NCBI GenBank assembly: GCA_018398585.1
Contig: JAGTTD010000008.1
Location: 10,986,501 to 11,050,500, forward strand
DNA: 64,000 bases
From: Simmondsia chinensis
Lineage: Eukaryota > Streptophyta > Magnoliopsida > Caryophyllales > Simmondsiaceae
Reading direction: 5' to 3'
Positions 1 through 12,058 of this stretch are shown piece by piece. A model generated the notes under the pieces. That model ran no database searches, was not told where the DNA came from, and saw only the letters and a list, made by a program, of their open reading frames with translations. Numbering within the stretch: the stretch's first letter is position 1; every line of letters starts with the position of its first letter. The position numbers were made by a program, and so were the translations under genes.

Positions 1-694
1 AACTCATTTTGAACAAAATTGTGTTGATGGCAATTTAGTTAGGTTACGTAACCATATAAAAGATGAAATTCCAGAAACGATATAGTTATTAAGTGGTACT
101 TAATCTTAGGTGATATTGATCAGTATGATTCAAAACTCATTTGATTTGTCTTCTTGATCTTTAAGTACTTAAGTGATAGCCAATATGTAAATCATGGTTG
201 AATTAATGGTGACCAAAAGTGTCTTTAAGAGTGAAGACATTAGAATAACTAAGCTGCTAGGACTTATTCATAAAGTGTTTATAGGCTGTTAAAAGTTCAA
301 GCTAGCAGAAGCAGAAGAGTATTTCATAAAATGTTTATGAATGGCTACTCAATAAGTTGATATATAGATATGCCTACCAAGACTAAAGTCTTGAATTACT
401 TGGAAGGTTCAAAGAATTAGAGACTGAAGTTGGAATCAGTTAGATAATTATATGAAGCCACTTTGATTGGAACGAAGCGGAGGCTTCAGAAGAAGTCTTA
501 TTTTTCCTTATTGCAAACTGTTGTAGAGAGGATCAATGATGTGTTATTGAATATGGTAAGATTCATATTATAAGTCACGTTTAAATATCAAAAGGGTTAA
601 GTATGTAAAATGTTTTGGAAAGTTTTATAAAAGAATAATAGATAGCTTATATTAAATTGACAGTATGAGATACGGTGTCTCAACAGCATGGTAA
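1..694. other. Unresolved left flank, probably decayed copia interior
   Basis: No reading frame of useful length and no recognisable domain. It is the left part of the sequence into which the Athila-like element at 700-8123 inserted: AATTT at 695-699 is repeated at 8124-8128. The right part of the same target (8129-9353) carries a copia RNase H remnant and runs into a copia LTR, so this stretch is probably older copia interior. That assignment is inference. Confidence 0.35.
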
Positions 695-699
695 AATTT

Positions 700-2259
700 T
701 GATGCCTACTTGGTGTTTGCTTAGTAAGTGCACTAAGTCGCATCAACTAATACAGAGTGAGTAGAGTATCGTTTCCACGAGGATTGATTATTGAGTGAGG
801 ACTGAAATTAGTCACTTTAGCACTATTTGAAAGACAAAAATTGAAGTTTTTGATATGTAACAAATAAAATGAAAGGACTAAACTAGGTTACTGAATTGTT
901 TTTGTAAGTTGTCTAACTTAAGCACGTTCAAGGCATCCGATTGCACCTAGTTGCATTAATACGCTTTTCTATTCTCGGTATTCAAGTTGTTATTATATGT
1001 TGATGGTCGAAATTCCTAATTTACTAAATATTCTATCTTGAGAAACACTTAGCATACCCTTCTACATATAAACCAATCAATCTCTTGCATGAATTTAAAT
1101 AAGAAAAGAGTTTTGAAGATCTATAGTTTTCACTTAAGACCACACAAATCGCAATAATCTATCTCTAACATTCACTCAATTTGTGGTGTATATCACTTTG
1201 GCATCCATCTTAAATCTCCTCTCACACTAATTATGAATTATTATGGGCTTTGAATGATGATCAGGCATTCAAATCTCACGAAGAACAATGATAAACACTC
1301 GAACAGCGCAATAAACAGAACATTGAATACGTTGAATTAGAAAAGAGCGCAAATTAGAGCTTAGGCTACATCGTAGCTTTGGAAAGACAAAATTAGTTTA
1401 TAATAGACATAATATAAAGAAAAACTAAGAAAAATAGAAAGAACTTAAAAATGCAAAATTACAAACCAAACTTTCCTTCCTTCATTCCTTCTTCTTCTTC
1501 CTCTTCTCGGTTTTCCTATTCTTTTTCTCTACTTTCTCCTTGATTTTTTTTTTTTGGATTAGTTGTTGAGAAATACTTTCCCAACCTCTCTACTTATAGT
1601 ACATGAGGTGAAGAATACTTGAAAATAAAAAATTTTGCAAGCTTAAAGCACATTGCACCACCATGCTGCCATTGCCGCCCAGATTAGTTCAACTTGCCTC
1701 TTTTGCTGATTTCTTCAGATTTTGCTAATTTACACCATCCAAAATTAGTATTTACATAAGAAAATGTTTTTGAAGTGTACAAGGAGTTCCTTCACTTGAT
1801 TTGTCCATTTTGCCGCCCGAATTTTCAAGTTGAAAGAATTGTCCAAGCATGTTGTTCAACCTTCGCAACTTGCTGTTCTTGCTTTTTTTTTTTTTTTTTT
1901 TTCATTTGTCAATGTATTTTTTGGTCCATCCTTGCTCTTGATTTGTGCATTTTGCAACCCATGTTTGTTTGTTGAAATGAATTGTACATGATCTTGATGT
2001 GTTCTTGCTTAACCATGTGAAATGTTGTATTTAGCCCCTTTTTTGCTTTTATTTGATGTATCTTACATTCACTTATTGATATTGATGATAAAACCTAGCA
2101 AGATTTATCATAAAATGAGTATTATTGCAAAAAAAAAAAAAAAAAAAAGATAGGAGCAAAAAGGGGCAAAAGTAAGCAATAGCGATAAAATTTTTATGCA
2201 AAATGGCAGAAAGTGAACAAAAATAATATGAATAATTATATATTAAATTGGACTTATCA
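700..2259 (-). repeat. Athila-like LTR (3' LTR of the tandem element)
   Basis: About 1.56 kb. On the minus strand it begins TGATAAGTCC directly after a polypurine tract with a G run (plus strand 2260-2285) and ends ...GGCATCA at 700. A TATA-type box (TATAAGTAG on the minus strand) lies at 1590-1598. Long T and A runs occur near 1872-1901 and 2130-2148; these may be hard to sequence accurately. Confidence 0.8.
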
Positions 2260-3559
2260 AAATACCCCAAAATTTAAATCTTGCTTGTCCTTGACCACGG
2301 CTAAACATTAAAGCACATGATGTCATACTTTTTAAGAATTCTACAACAATTAAAAGCGAGTATACTCTTATTTGAAAAGAATGACTGCGGCTCAAAATTT
2401 TAAAGTTGTAAAGTCAAAATAGTCTTTCCAACAAAAAACCCGTCAATCACCTAGGTTAATAAATTCAAAGGTTCGCTAAGCAAATTAAGTTTATCTATTA
2501 TTTCGAATCTTTGGACATTGAAATCGAATAGATGACAAAAATCATACCCCTCACAACAAGATTTCTCAAGTATGCTCAAGCCTAAAAATTATTCACAAAA
2601 ATTTCTTCTTCTTTTTTCTCTTTTTTTTTCCTTTTTTTTTTATTTATATGAGGGACTTATCTGCCTTAGCTAACTTCGATCCTTGAGTATATCTTCAGAA
2701 AGAATCAAACTCTTGACCGCATGGGTAAGAGAAGTCACCACCGAGACGCTCTCATGATGGGTAGCACATATCGTGAAATGTTTATATTGGATAGCGGTGC
2801 TAGAGATGCTTCCCTCATTTTCTCTATCTTTTTTTTTCCACATTTTTCTTTCGATTTAGGCATAACTCTATGCAAATGATAATCTTAATGCGTTCTATTC
2901 AAATTTGAGCATCTTTTAATCAGAAAAAAGGTAAAACAGCCATACTTACTAGTAAACCCAAATACCATGGATTTATCAAGAGAGTGCCTTGGTATAGATC
3001 ACATTTTTCAATTAGAACACAAAAACAATTGATTCTTAGGTTATTCGAATCTAATTAAAGTAAACAAGCTAAAAAGATTCGAAAAATTGCCTAAAAAATG
3101 TGATGATAAGATCTCAAATTATTTTAAGGGTTTTAAATTTGTTCAAAATGTGCAATTCAATTTAGAAAGACGAATGAATTAAAATATAGAAAACAGAAAT
3201 TTTTTTTTTTTGGCCGAAACTGTTTGCGTCCCCATACAAAGGCTCCGTACTCTAGGAGGCGCTAAATTCGGCTCTAAAAATAAAATAGGACTAGACACGA
3301 AAATATTTTCTAGAAATGTTGTTCAAAATTTGAAAAAATGTGACAAAATCTCTCTCTCTCCCCCAAACTTAGAGTTTACCATTGTCCTTAATGTTAAAAG
3401 AAATATAAGGAATGAAGTAGTATGTGAGAGATACTTTCCAGGTTTTCTTTTAGATGGAGAGTGTTGTCATCAGGGTACCCCCAAATGTGTTCAAAAACCT
3501 ATTGAAGAAAATGTAAACAAACATAAATTAAATAATTAAAATTGAAGGAAATTGAAAGA

Positions 3560-4590
3560 AAAGACGTAAGGAATGGAAAACTTGGGTTGTCTCCCAAGAA
3601 GCGCTAGAGTTATAATTGTTGGCTTGACTTTTTGATGATGTTTTGTCCTATATCTTGAAGGAGAATGGGGTTTCCACTGTCCACCCTCAATGACCATTTC
3701 CTTTTGCTGATCTTCTCTGCACCCTTCTTTACACAACCATCTCCACCTTCTCTAATGATTGGATCATGAACTTAATGTGTCACAACTTGAATTTCCTTCT
3801 CCGTTCTTCTATGCAATTTTTCACTAAGTTATCCTTGGCTCCGAAAGCCTCTGACCTCGTTAGACAAGCTTGACACTCTATTTCGATCACTGGTGGTGGT
3901 TGGTCAGTCAAGATATGTTTGGTCATTGGTGACGATGAGTCGATCAAGGGGGTTATGTCAAATTGAGGTGGTTCTTCTAATGTGTCCCCATTCTTCAATG
4001 CTATGTTGTTAGTTTGTTCCCTTGGGTTGGTGAAGGTATTGGTAGGTTTAGAATCTTTGGACCTCTCAAAAAGTTGTTCTCAATTAGCCCCTACTTGAGT
4101 TTCTATATTTCGGATGGAGGCATCGTGGTTTCTACAGATAACCCTAATTTCTTGAGTAAAATGTGCACTTTCTTGCCCGACCTTCCTAACGTCGCTTCCA
4201 ACTCATATTTCTTTTCTTAAGGTGGATGAATGGGTGACCAAGGTGCTTCGTGATGGTTGCAAGAAAAGTTAGAAGGGTTCATCCATCATTGACTATAGAC
4301 ACTAGAGTAAGGGTTGTATTAGGCTTGTTGATAATTTAATGCGTAGTTTTCTGGTTCAAAACCCAATAACGAAAAAGTGTTCCCCGCTTGGCATTCCATA
4401 CTGGCATGGTTACCTGCACAAAATTCATATCTTGGAGTACGAACAACTTTAGGACTTATGCTATCCAGTTGTTTTTGAATTAGTGAGTGTTGAGCAAATA
4501 ACTATTAATTTCATGTATTCCCAGTTGTGTTCTTGGTACAGTCTGATATTGAGGTCTCACACAATTGTTGTATGCCATCACCTTTAACAA
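3560..4590 (-). pseudogene. Athila-like gag remnant (C-terminal third)
   Basis: Gag binds and packages the element RNA in virus-like particles. The minus strand at 4385-4428 encodes a CX2CX4HX4C zinc knuckle that reads EFCAGNHASMEC in its core, matching the plus-strand element near 14.69 kb (EFCARNHASIEC). Before it comes a decayed stretch matching the GVHEVDA region of that element. The N-terminal gag core is missing, and downstream the frame runs into the 3' untranslated region, recognisable by a motif ending CAACCCAAG near 3580. So PR, RT and INT have been deleted. Several stops and frameshifts are present. It is not functional. Confidence 0.6.
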
Positions 4591-5082
4591 AATTATGTTA
4601 ATTTTTTATAAAAGAAAAAAAAAATAAAATAAATCTCAAAGTTAAAATAAAGGTAAAACTAATGAGAAAGTGTAAAAATACGACACCATAACCCAAAACT
4701 TTAACAAAAACATTTTTTTTTTGGGGGGGGAGTAACACTAATGTTTTTTAAAATATTAAAAATAATAATTTTAGCTTTCAAACTTTTTTCAAAATGAACT
4801 TATGAATAAAAGAAAGATGAAAATAAGGAAAAAAACCAAAAGAAAAACAACAAAAGAACACAAATTCAACAAAACCTAACAAAAACACAATTTGGGCAGG
4901 GCCGGGGGGGGGGGGGGGGTGATGTATACGATTGTAAAACAAAAAAATTTACAAATTAAACAAAGTAAATGAAATGAATGAAATAAAAGATTCTTCTTCA
5001 AATGTAAACAACATTTACAAGTTTTTAATAAACAACTTCATATTAGTACCAAAACTAGTTGGTATCGATATCACTCGAATAA

Positions 5083-5115
5083 GAATAATCCCTGACAACA
5101 GCAACAAACTAAGAT
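5083..5115 (-). promoter_or_regulatory. Degenerate tRNA-Asp-type primer-binding site
   Basis: On the minus strand, just after the LTR end at 5134, the sequence TTGTTGCTGTTGTCAGGGA aligns with the intact site TTGGCGCCGTTGCCGGGGA of the related element at 13528-13546. The leader after it (GATTATTCTTATT...) is also shared. Most changes are C to T or G to A, as expected for methylated, decaying DNA. Confidence 0.65.
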
Positions 5116-5133
5116 ATCAATCAAATAAAGACT

Positions 5134-6684
5134 TGATGCCTGCTAGGTTTTTGCATGTCAAGTGCACTAATTTGTATCAAGTGATGCAGTGTGAGTGGAG
5201 CATTGTTCCCACGAGGATTAATTATCGAGTGAGTACCGAAATTAGTCACTTTAGCACTATTTGAAAGACTTGAAATTGAAGTTTTTGATAAGTACAAAAT
5301 AAAATGAAAAGGACTAAACTTGGTTGCTGATTTTTTTTGTATGTTTTCTTATTTAAATTGGTCCAAGGCATCCGATTATACGTAGTTGCATCAATATGCC
5401 TTTCTATCTTCGGTATTCAAGTTCTTGTTACGTGTTGATATCGAAAACCCTTGATTTTCTAAATATTCTCTATCAAGAAACTCTTAGCATACCCATTTGC
5501 ATATTTTCTCATCAAACTCTTGCATGAATCTAAATAGGAAAATAGTTTTGAAGATCCATGGTTTTCACTTAAGAACACACAAATCGCGTTAATCTATCTC
5601 TAGCATCCGCTCAATTTGTGGTGTTTATCACTTTAGCATTCATCATAAATCTCTTCTAGGACTCAATATGAATCATTATAGGCTTTGAATGGTGATCAAG
5701 CATTCAAAACTAATGAAGAACCATGATAAACACTAAAACAGCGAATAAACACAACGTTGAACACGTTGAATTAGAAAAAAGAGCGCATAGGCTACATTGT
5801 AGCCTTGTAAAGACAAAAATAGTTTATGATGGACATAATATAAATCAAAACTAAGAGAAAATCCGTGAAATTTTAAGAAGAAGAGGATAGATAGAACTTA
5901 GAAATGCAAAATTACAAGCCAAACTTTCCTGCCTTCCTTCCTTCTTCTTCTTCTGAGTTTTCCGATTCTCTTCTCTACTTTCTCTTTGATTTTTGCAGGA
6001 CTGGATGATGAAAAACACTTTCCAAACCTCTCTTTTTATAGTACATGAGGTGGGGAATACTTGAAATAAAAAATACTGCAAGCTTTAACTACCTTGCTAT
6101 ATTTGTTCAACTTGCCTCTTTTGCTACCTTTTTCTGCTTTGCACTACCCAAAATTAGTATTTAAATAAAATTTTTCATGTTCTTTAAGGGTACAAGAAGT
6201 TCTTTCACTTGATTTATCCATTTCGCCGCCCAAATTTGCAATTTGAAATGAATTGTTCAAGCTTGTTGATCATCCTTCACAACTTGCTATTCTTCCTTAT
6301 TTGTTTTTCGTTTTTTCAGCTTTTGCTTCCCAAAACTCATCCTAGATATCAACTTGAACATGTTAATGTATTTTTCAATCCATCCTTGCCCTTGAGTTGT
6401 GCATTTTGCCGCCCATTTTATCTTGCTGAAATGTGTTCTTGCTTAACCGTGTTAAATGTTGTATTTAGCCCATTTTTTTACTTTTTTTGATTTATCTTGC
6501 ACTCATTTGTTGATATTGATGATAAAATCTAGCAATATTTAGCATAAAATGAGTGTTTTTGCAAGAAAATAACAATAGGAGCGAAAAAGAGCAAAAGTGA
6601 GCAATAGCGATAAAAATTTATGTAAAATGGTAAGAAAGTGAACCAAAATGATATGAATAATTATATACAAAGTTAAACTTATCA
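5134..6684 (-). repeat. Athila-like LTR (middle LTR shared by two internal regions)
   Basis: About 1.55 kb. It is flanked on its upstream side (plus 6685-6705) by a polypurine tract and on its downstream side (plus 5083-5115) by a primer-binding site. A 3' LTR should have only the first and a 5' LTR only the second, so this single LTR serves both roles. A TATA box (minus strand TATAAAAAG) lies at 6032-6040. Confidence 0.8.
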
Positions 6685-7536
6685 AAATACCCCCAAACTT
6701 AAATATTGCTCATCCTCAAGCATGACTAAATATTAAAGCACAAGATCTCATGCTTTTAAGGAATTTTACCACAATTCAAAGGCAGTGTACTCTTATAAGA
6801 GAAGAATGACCGAGGCCCAAAGTTTAAAGTTCTAAATAAAAAATAGCTTTTCCAAGGAAAAACCTGTCAATCACCTAGGTTAATTAATTTAAAAGTTGGC
6901 CAAGCAAATTAAGTTTATCTATTCTTTCAAATCTTAAGACATTCAAATCAAATAGATGACAAAAATCATACCACTCACAAAAAGATTTCTCAAGTATGCT
7001 CAAGCCTAAAAAATATTCACAAAATTTTCTTCTTCAATTTTCTCTTTTTTTTTTTTTTTTTTTTTTATATGTGGGACTGATCTGCCCTAGTCAACTTTGG
7101 TCCCTGAATATATTTTCAGCGAGAATCGGACTCTTGACCCCTAGGCCATGATCGCATGGGTAAGAGAAGCCACCACTGAGATGCCCTCATGATGGGCATT
7201 ACATATCTTGAAATGTTTATATGGGATAGCAGTGTTAGAGATGCTTCCCTCATTGTCTCTATATTTTTTTTCCATATTTTTCTTTCGACTTAGGCATAAC
7301 TCCTCAAAGTTTATTATGAAAATGATAATGTTAATGCAATCAATTTGAATTTGAGCATCGTTTAATTAGAAAGAAAGGTAAAATAGCCATGCTAACTAGT
7401 GAACACTAATGCCATGCATTTATCATGATAGCACCATGAAATAGATCACGTTTCGCATTTACAACATAAAAACAATTGATTCTTAGGTTGTTCAGAATCT
7501 AATTAAAGTGAACATGCTAAAAGATTCAAAAAGTTG
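6685..7536 (-). other. Second copy of Athila-like 3' untranslated region
   Basis: Parallels 2260-3130: the G-rich polypurine tract, the ATGAGGGCATCTC segment, poly-T block and GATAGATGAC segments recur in the same order. It ends abruptly at 7536 inside LTR sequence, so a deletion joined the 3' region to a truncated LTR. No coding sequence is visible. Confidence 0.7.
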
Positions 7537-8123
7537 CTTCTTTTGTTGATTTCTTTAGATTTTTGCTGCTTTGCACCACCCAAAATCGGTATTTACATAA
7601 ACTTGAACATGTTTCTAAGTGAACAAGAAGTTCCTTCACTTGATTTGTCCATTTTGCCACCCAAATTTACAAGTTGAAATGAATTGTTCAAGCTGGTTGT
7701 TCATCTTTTGCAACTTGCTGTTCATGCTTATCTTTTCAATTTATTTTTATTCTTTTTGTTTTTTCCACCCAAAACTCAGCCTTGACATCAAATTGAACAT
7801 GTTATTATATTTTTTAATCCATCCTTGCTCTTGTTTTGTGCATTTTGCCACCCACTTTTCCTTATTGAAATGAATTGTACGTGTTCTTGCTTAACTGCGT
7901 GAAATGTTGTATTTAGCCCTTTTTTTTTATTTTGCTCAATATATCTTGCATTCACTTGTTGATATTGATATAAAACCTAGCAAGATTTAGCATAAAATTA
8001 GTGTTTTTTCAAAGAAATAATGAAAGGAGCAAAAAAGAGCAGTAGCAATAAAATTTTTATGTAAAATGGTAAGAAAGTGAACCAAAATGATATGTGTAAT
8101 TATATAATTAATTAGAATTATCT
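7537..8123 (-). repeat. Truncated Athila-like LTR (outermost, upstream)
   Basis: Matches the first ~590 bp (minus strand) of the LTR at 700-2259; 7537 corresponds to about 1695. The outer end TTATCT is followed at 8124-8128 by AATTT, the same five bases that precede the opposite end of the array at 695-699. Confidence 0.75.
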
Positions 8124-8128
8124 AATTT

Positions 8129-9353
8129 ATTGTATAGATGATGTATTAGAGATATTTTCATCTAGGTTTTTGTCACACAAGGTACATGAGAGCTTTAGTG
8201 TAGAGGGAGGATAGTTAGGGTCACCTGACGATTCATGTCTTCAATATTTAACAGTTAAGAATAATGATGAATCTGATTCTTTAGTGTATAGTGAAACTCT
8301 CAAGAATAAAGATGCAAACCACTGGGTCGGGGCAATAAAATTTAAACTAAAGTAATTGTATTTGAACAATGTCTAGGAACTTGTAGAGGAGTCAAAAGAC
8401 ATCAAGTACATTAGATTTGATCTAAGTGGATCTACAAGTACATAGAGATGAGTGGGCGAGAAGGTAGAGACCTTCAATGCCAGTTTGATGGCAGTGGGTT
8501 AATACTCTATATGAAGGACTCATCTTATGAGGCCTTCTAGTTGATGCTATTCTTAAGTCCATAAGGATACTCATACATTATGTTTCATATGATGAGATAT
8601 GGCGAAGTGGAGATCAAGATGACCTTCTCTGAATGGTTATCTTGAAAGATTATGTATATGATACATCGAGACAAATTTGTTGCCAAGAGTTGGGAGCACA
8701 TATTATGCAAGCTGAGCTAGGCTATTTGTACACTTGAATAAGCATCTTGTTCATTGAATAGTTGATTCGGTGACGGTTAAACAAGTACTAGGGATTTGGG
8801 TCATTAGTTAGTGAACCATTAGTGTACAAGTGACATAATAATGAAAGTAAAGACTTTCTAAGTGTTGTATATACATAACATTCTACTGATTAAGAATGAC
8901 GTAGAATTGTTATGAGCTGTTATGTTTTCATTGTGTAGTCAGTTAATTAAACGTAAAATACCTAAGACAAAACAACTATGTTCTTAGGATTAAGGTTTGG
9001 CGAGATTCAAAAGAAAGGATATTGGCTTTATTATGGGTCATTTGCTTTAAAAGGGAGTCCATACATTCGATTTCAGAATTCCTATTTACCCTTATAGTGG
9101 GAGCCATTAGATGGTAAAGAGTGAAGCAGTCTAGTATTGCTTACTTCATTATGGAAGTCAAGTACTTGACAGCTAGGGTTTTGTTGAGTAGAGTAGTTGG
9201 CTTATAATGTTCTTAGTAGATGAAAGCATGTGAGCAAAATAATAAGATAGTGATAGATCAATATTGGTTAAAGTTTATAGTCAAAGTGTTGATATATCCT
9301 AGGGGGAAAGTTATGCAATGCGAGCTATTTAGGTGTTTGGATAAGTGGGAGAT
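8129..9353 (+). pseudogene. Decayed Ty1/copia pol end (RNase H remnant)
   Basis: Plus strand near 9105-9200 reads G-A-I-R-W, then KQSSIA and, after two substitutions, MEVKYLTARVLL. This is the copia RNase H signature (KQSSIALSTMEAEY...), which in the family lies close to the end of pol. About 150 bp further on comes a purine-rich tract (AAGTGGGAGAT, 9343-9353) and an LTR-like start TGTTGGAATATG at 9354. No long frame survives. RNase H removes RNA from the RNA-DNA hybrid during reverse transcription. Confidence 0.55.
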
Positions 9354-11206
9354 TGTTGGAATATGTATCCTTGGAAAACTCAATTAGTTAATTTTAAATG
9401 TTAAATAAATGAAATTATTTTTTTTATTTATTGCCTGTTTATGTTTTAGGAGTCAAACATGTGCGATTGTTTTTCTAAAACATTCCATGAGTTAAACGTT
9501 GTCTAAGATGATGTGTCAGGTTTGGTTTAAGTGGTCAATGAGATTGAACCACAGAAAGACTTAGACCAAACTAGGACATGTTGTTAAAGTACGTTCATAG
9601 TCGGTGATAAGTTTGGGCGACATGTCTGATTAGACTATAATATGATACTTTTGATGACTTGTCTTAGTCATGTGGATAGAGATCAAATAGTACTATTTTG
9701 GTGTATTTAATAAGAATGGAACACTAAGCATGACCACCTGAGTTAGTCGTTTCTTTACTGCTATCAGAAATAATTAATTCTGTAAGACGGTAACTCTAAA
9801 TGCAGAAAATAGTTTGGACTCGTGCATGTGCTTTGATGCCCAAAATGGAAAGGTCAAAATTATATAGCCAAGATCTTATGTCGTTGGGCAATTGCATGAT
9901 GTGTGGCGGGAATGGATATTTTACTAGAAATCAATAATGAAAAATGTCCCCCTAGTTGATTCACAAATATATGAAGATATTATGGAATCTTTGGCCAAAG
10001 TATTCCATATATTTGACATTTACAATTAATAAGAAAATTATTTATGTATTATGTATTTTTCGAGAAGGGCGAGTGGGGAAATATGGTGATAAAAGTGAGA
10101 AAAATAACGATAGTAGTTGGGGTTGTTCTTACTCACGAATATTTAATAGTGGGGTTAATTATTGCAATAATAATAATGAAATTATTTAAAAAACTCTTGC
10201 CTGAATATATTTAATTTTAGAGTGTAGTAAAACTTATTTAGTGGAATTAAGTTTTACTAAATGGTAGTCATTTATTATCACGAGATGATAATCAGATTTG
10301 ACTCATTTGAAGCTAAATTTATATTGTCCCAAGGTCCCTACACAAGCCTCCACTTAAGCACTGTTTGAATGTATTTAAAATTAAATTCATTATATAAATA
10401 AATTTATTTTGCTAAATATAATTCATAAGATGAGTTATTTCTTCCTGAGATGAATAAATTAATTTTACAAGATAGTATTCATAAGATGAATATTATAAAT
10501 GTGGGATGAATCGAAACAAAAAAGGCACTGCACAAGGGTTGCAATCTGTGGCATCGCGGTAGAGCCAATCACGGCGCGTCACATGATGCTATGTGACTGA
10601 CAGAGGATAAATTTTGACAGAGGGCAGCAATCTCTTCATGCATCACAGCAACCCAGCTTGGAATCCGTCCTAGCCAATGGGCTAGCGACACGTGGCACGC
10701 GTCACAAAATTAGCTGTAGCCTCTTTTTGTGATGACAAGACGTCGTTTTACGTGGAATATATATATACACACCCATTTATTTAGCGAGCGGTGCAATTTT
10801 AATTAGGTTTTGTTTTTGGTTTTAGGTTTTCGTACCTAGTTTTCTTTCACAACAAAAAATCTAAAAATTGTTTTAAAGTTTTTCTAAATTAATGTTTGGC
10901 ACAGTTTTTCTAAAAAATTGCTTTTCAGAAACATTAAAAAGAATAATTTCGTTCCAATATTTTTTCTAAATTAAATGTATGGGAGCCCACACTTCAGTGC
11001 TAATAGGGGTCATTGCGGAGAAGATTTTGAGGTGTTGAGAAGTTCCTTCTTCCAATTTCAGATCTACATATTCGAAGTTTGGATTTGCGTTTTAGGTATG
11101 TCTGAATTAAGTATTTGATATTTCATTTGTTCTTTACTTTATTTCATTTGTTCTTTCCTTTATTTCATTTTATTTTGTGCGCCATGTTTATATTTGTTTT
11201 ACTAGA
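9354..11206 (+). repeat. Probable Ty1/copia LTR, right end not resolved
   Basis: Starts TGTTGGAATATG directly after a polypurine tract, the usual copia arrangement. It is non-coding, with a TATATATATA promoter-like box at 10757-10766. The start is well supported; the true end is not visible. The next landmark is the TGTTTTGATT start of a gypsy-type LTR at 11207, which may have inserted into or beyond this LTR. Confidence 0.5.
10757..10766 (+). promoter_or_regulatory. TATA box of the copia LTR
   Basis: AT-alternating TATA element in an otherwise mixed context, about 1.4 kb into the LTR and followed by ACACACCC. It is the expected core promoter for element RNA. Prediction from sequence only. 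Confidence 0.4.
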
Positions 11207-11681
11207 TGTTTTGATTGTCATATTATAAGAGATTAGAAAAAGATCTAGGTCTAATGTCTTGATTCTAGTAGATTGGATATATGGGATAGAGTACTAATAA
11301 TTCATGGTTGTAATAAAGTAGTTTAAGTCATTAATATTATTTTAATTAGTACTTCATTTAGGGGAAATTAGCCAGATTAGCTGTTAGTTGTATGTGGTGG
11401 AGGGAAGGTTGGTTAAGTGTTAGTTAAGGGGTAGTTAAGTGATGTCTAGGTGATTTGTATGGGGAATGGCAGTGAAGTAGCTGGTTTACGTGAAATGTTT
11501 CTTGTATTTACTGACTCAGGTGATTTGATAGTATAAGTAGGTGATTCTCTTCATTTATATGGGGCATTGAATAATATTGAAATTGATTCTCTTTCTCATC
11601 CCTAAGTCTCTCTACTTCTCATTTCTTCACTTGTGCGGGGCATCTGAAATTATGATTCAATATTGATATAGAATCATAACA
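11207..11681 (+). repeat. Gypsy-type LTR, 475 bp, 5' LTR
   Basis: Starts TGTTTTGATT and ends AATCATAACA, an imperfect inverted repeat shared with other LTRs here. A TATA-like box GTATAAGTAG is at 11531-11540; the LTR at 26906 has the identical decamer at 27149-27158. The end is fixed by the primer-binding site immediately after it. Confidence 0.65.
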
Positions 11682-11683
11682 AT

Positions 11684-11695
11684 TGGTATCAGAGC
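11684..11695 (+). promoter_or_regulatory. Primer-binding site, initiator tRNA-Met type
   Basis: TGGTATCAGAGC is complementary to the 3' end of plant initiator tRNA-Met, which primes minus-strand DNA synthesis. It lies two bases after the LTR end. Confidence 0.85.
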
Positions 11696-11762
11696 TTGTG
11701 AATTTGCCTTCAATTAAGTTGAATTTACATTCAATTGATTGGAATTTTGCATTAAATCAAGC

Positions 11763-12058
11763 ATGGTCCAAGGTAAGTAGCAAGCTTTTGGAGCTGTTGT
11801 TGATGCTAAAGACTCAATGTGGCAAGAGAAATTAGCTCAATTGCAGCAGCTATTGCAACAGTTCAAGCAAGAATTGAAGCTGACAATGTAGCATTCGCAG
11901 TCGCAGGTCTTGTAATGGTAGCTGCATTTTTAGTAGCAAATACTTGGATTGCAGGAGCAAATCAATAAGAATGCAAGAACTCAACCGATCGCAGTGCAAG
12001 CATAGTGTAATAGACAAGATGTAGTCACTATTGATTCAATCGCATCCTCAGCAGGAGT
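11763..12058 (+). pseudogene. gag N-terminal fragment
   Basis: An ATG 67 bp after the primer-binding site opens a Gln-rich frame (WQEKLAQLQQLLQQFKQEL, a likely coiled coil) with stops at the sixth codon and later. Gln-rich coiled-coil N-termini are also present in the gag frames at 48.3-48.7 and 51.8-52.1 kb, supporting a gag assignment. It is cut off by the Athila-like insertion. Confidence 0.45.

Larger units (their letters stand above)
700..8123 (-). mobile_element. Athila-like Ty3/gypsy element, tandem form with three LTRs
   Basis: On the minus strand the order is truncated LTR (8123-7537), 3' untranslated region (7536-6685), full LTR (6684-5134), primer-binding site and leader (about 5110-4620), gag remnant (about 4590-3560), 3' untranslated region, polypurine tract and LTR (2259-700). 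The LTRs start TGATA and end GGCATCA. AATTT flanks the outermost ends (695-699 and 8124-8128), so the three-LTR array sits in one insertion site. The sequence is clearly related to the plus-strand element at 12059-20663: same LTR body, leader and 3' region. PR, RT, RNase H and INT are absent. Unequal recombination between copies followed by deletion explains the shape best; a second insertion inside the first is the alternative. Confidence 0.8.
11207..12058 (+). mobile_element. 5' end of a chromovirus-like gypsy element, cut by the Athila insertion
   Basis: Contains an LTR (11207-11681), an iMet primer-binding site (11684-11695) and the start of gag (from 11763). It is interrupted at 12058/12059 by the Athila-like element. 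LTR length and TGTT.TGATT...AATCATAACA ends match the other gypsy LTRs of this window (440-495 bp). The rest may be deleted. The Reina-like pol at 24.0 kb could be its continuation, but the LTRs do not look close enough to say so. Confidence 0.6.

Noticed and set aside
4904..4919. Run of 16 G on the plus strand (and 16 G at 19238-19253)
   Set aside because: Not equivalent positions: the second is in a polypurine-like tract, the first is in the leader of the minus-strand element. Run lengths may also be sequencing artefacts, so no G-quadruplex role is claimed.
1775..7873. Small plus-strand frames with an LICPFCRPNFQ-like start at 1775, 6209 and 7619
   Set aside because: They are the same antisense LTR segment in three LTR copies, with different ends. 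Repetition comes from the LTRs, not from a gene family.
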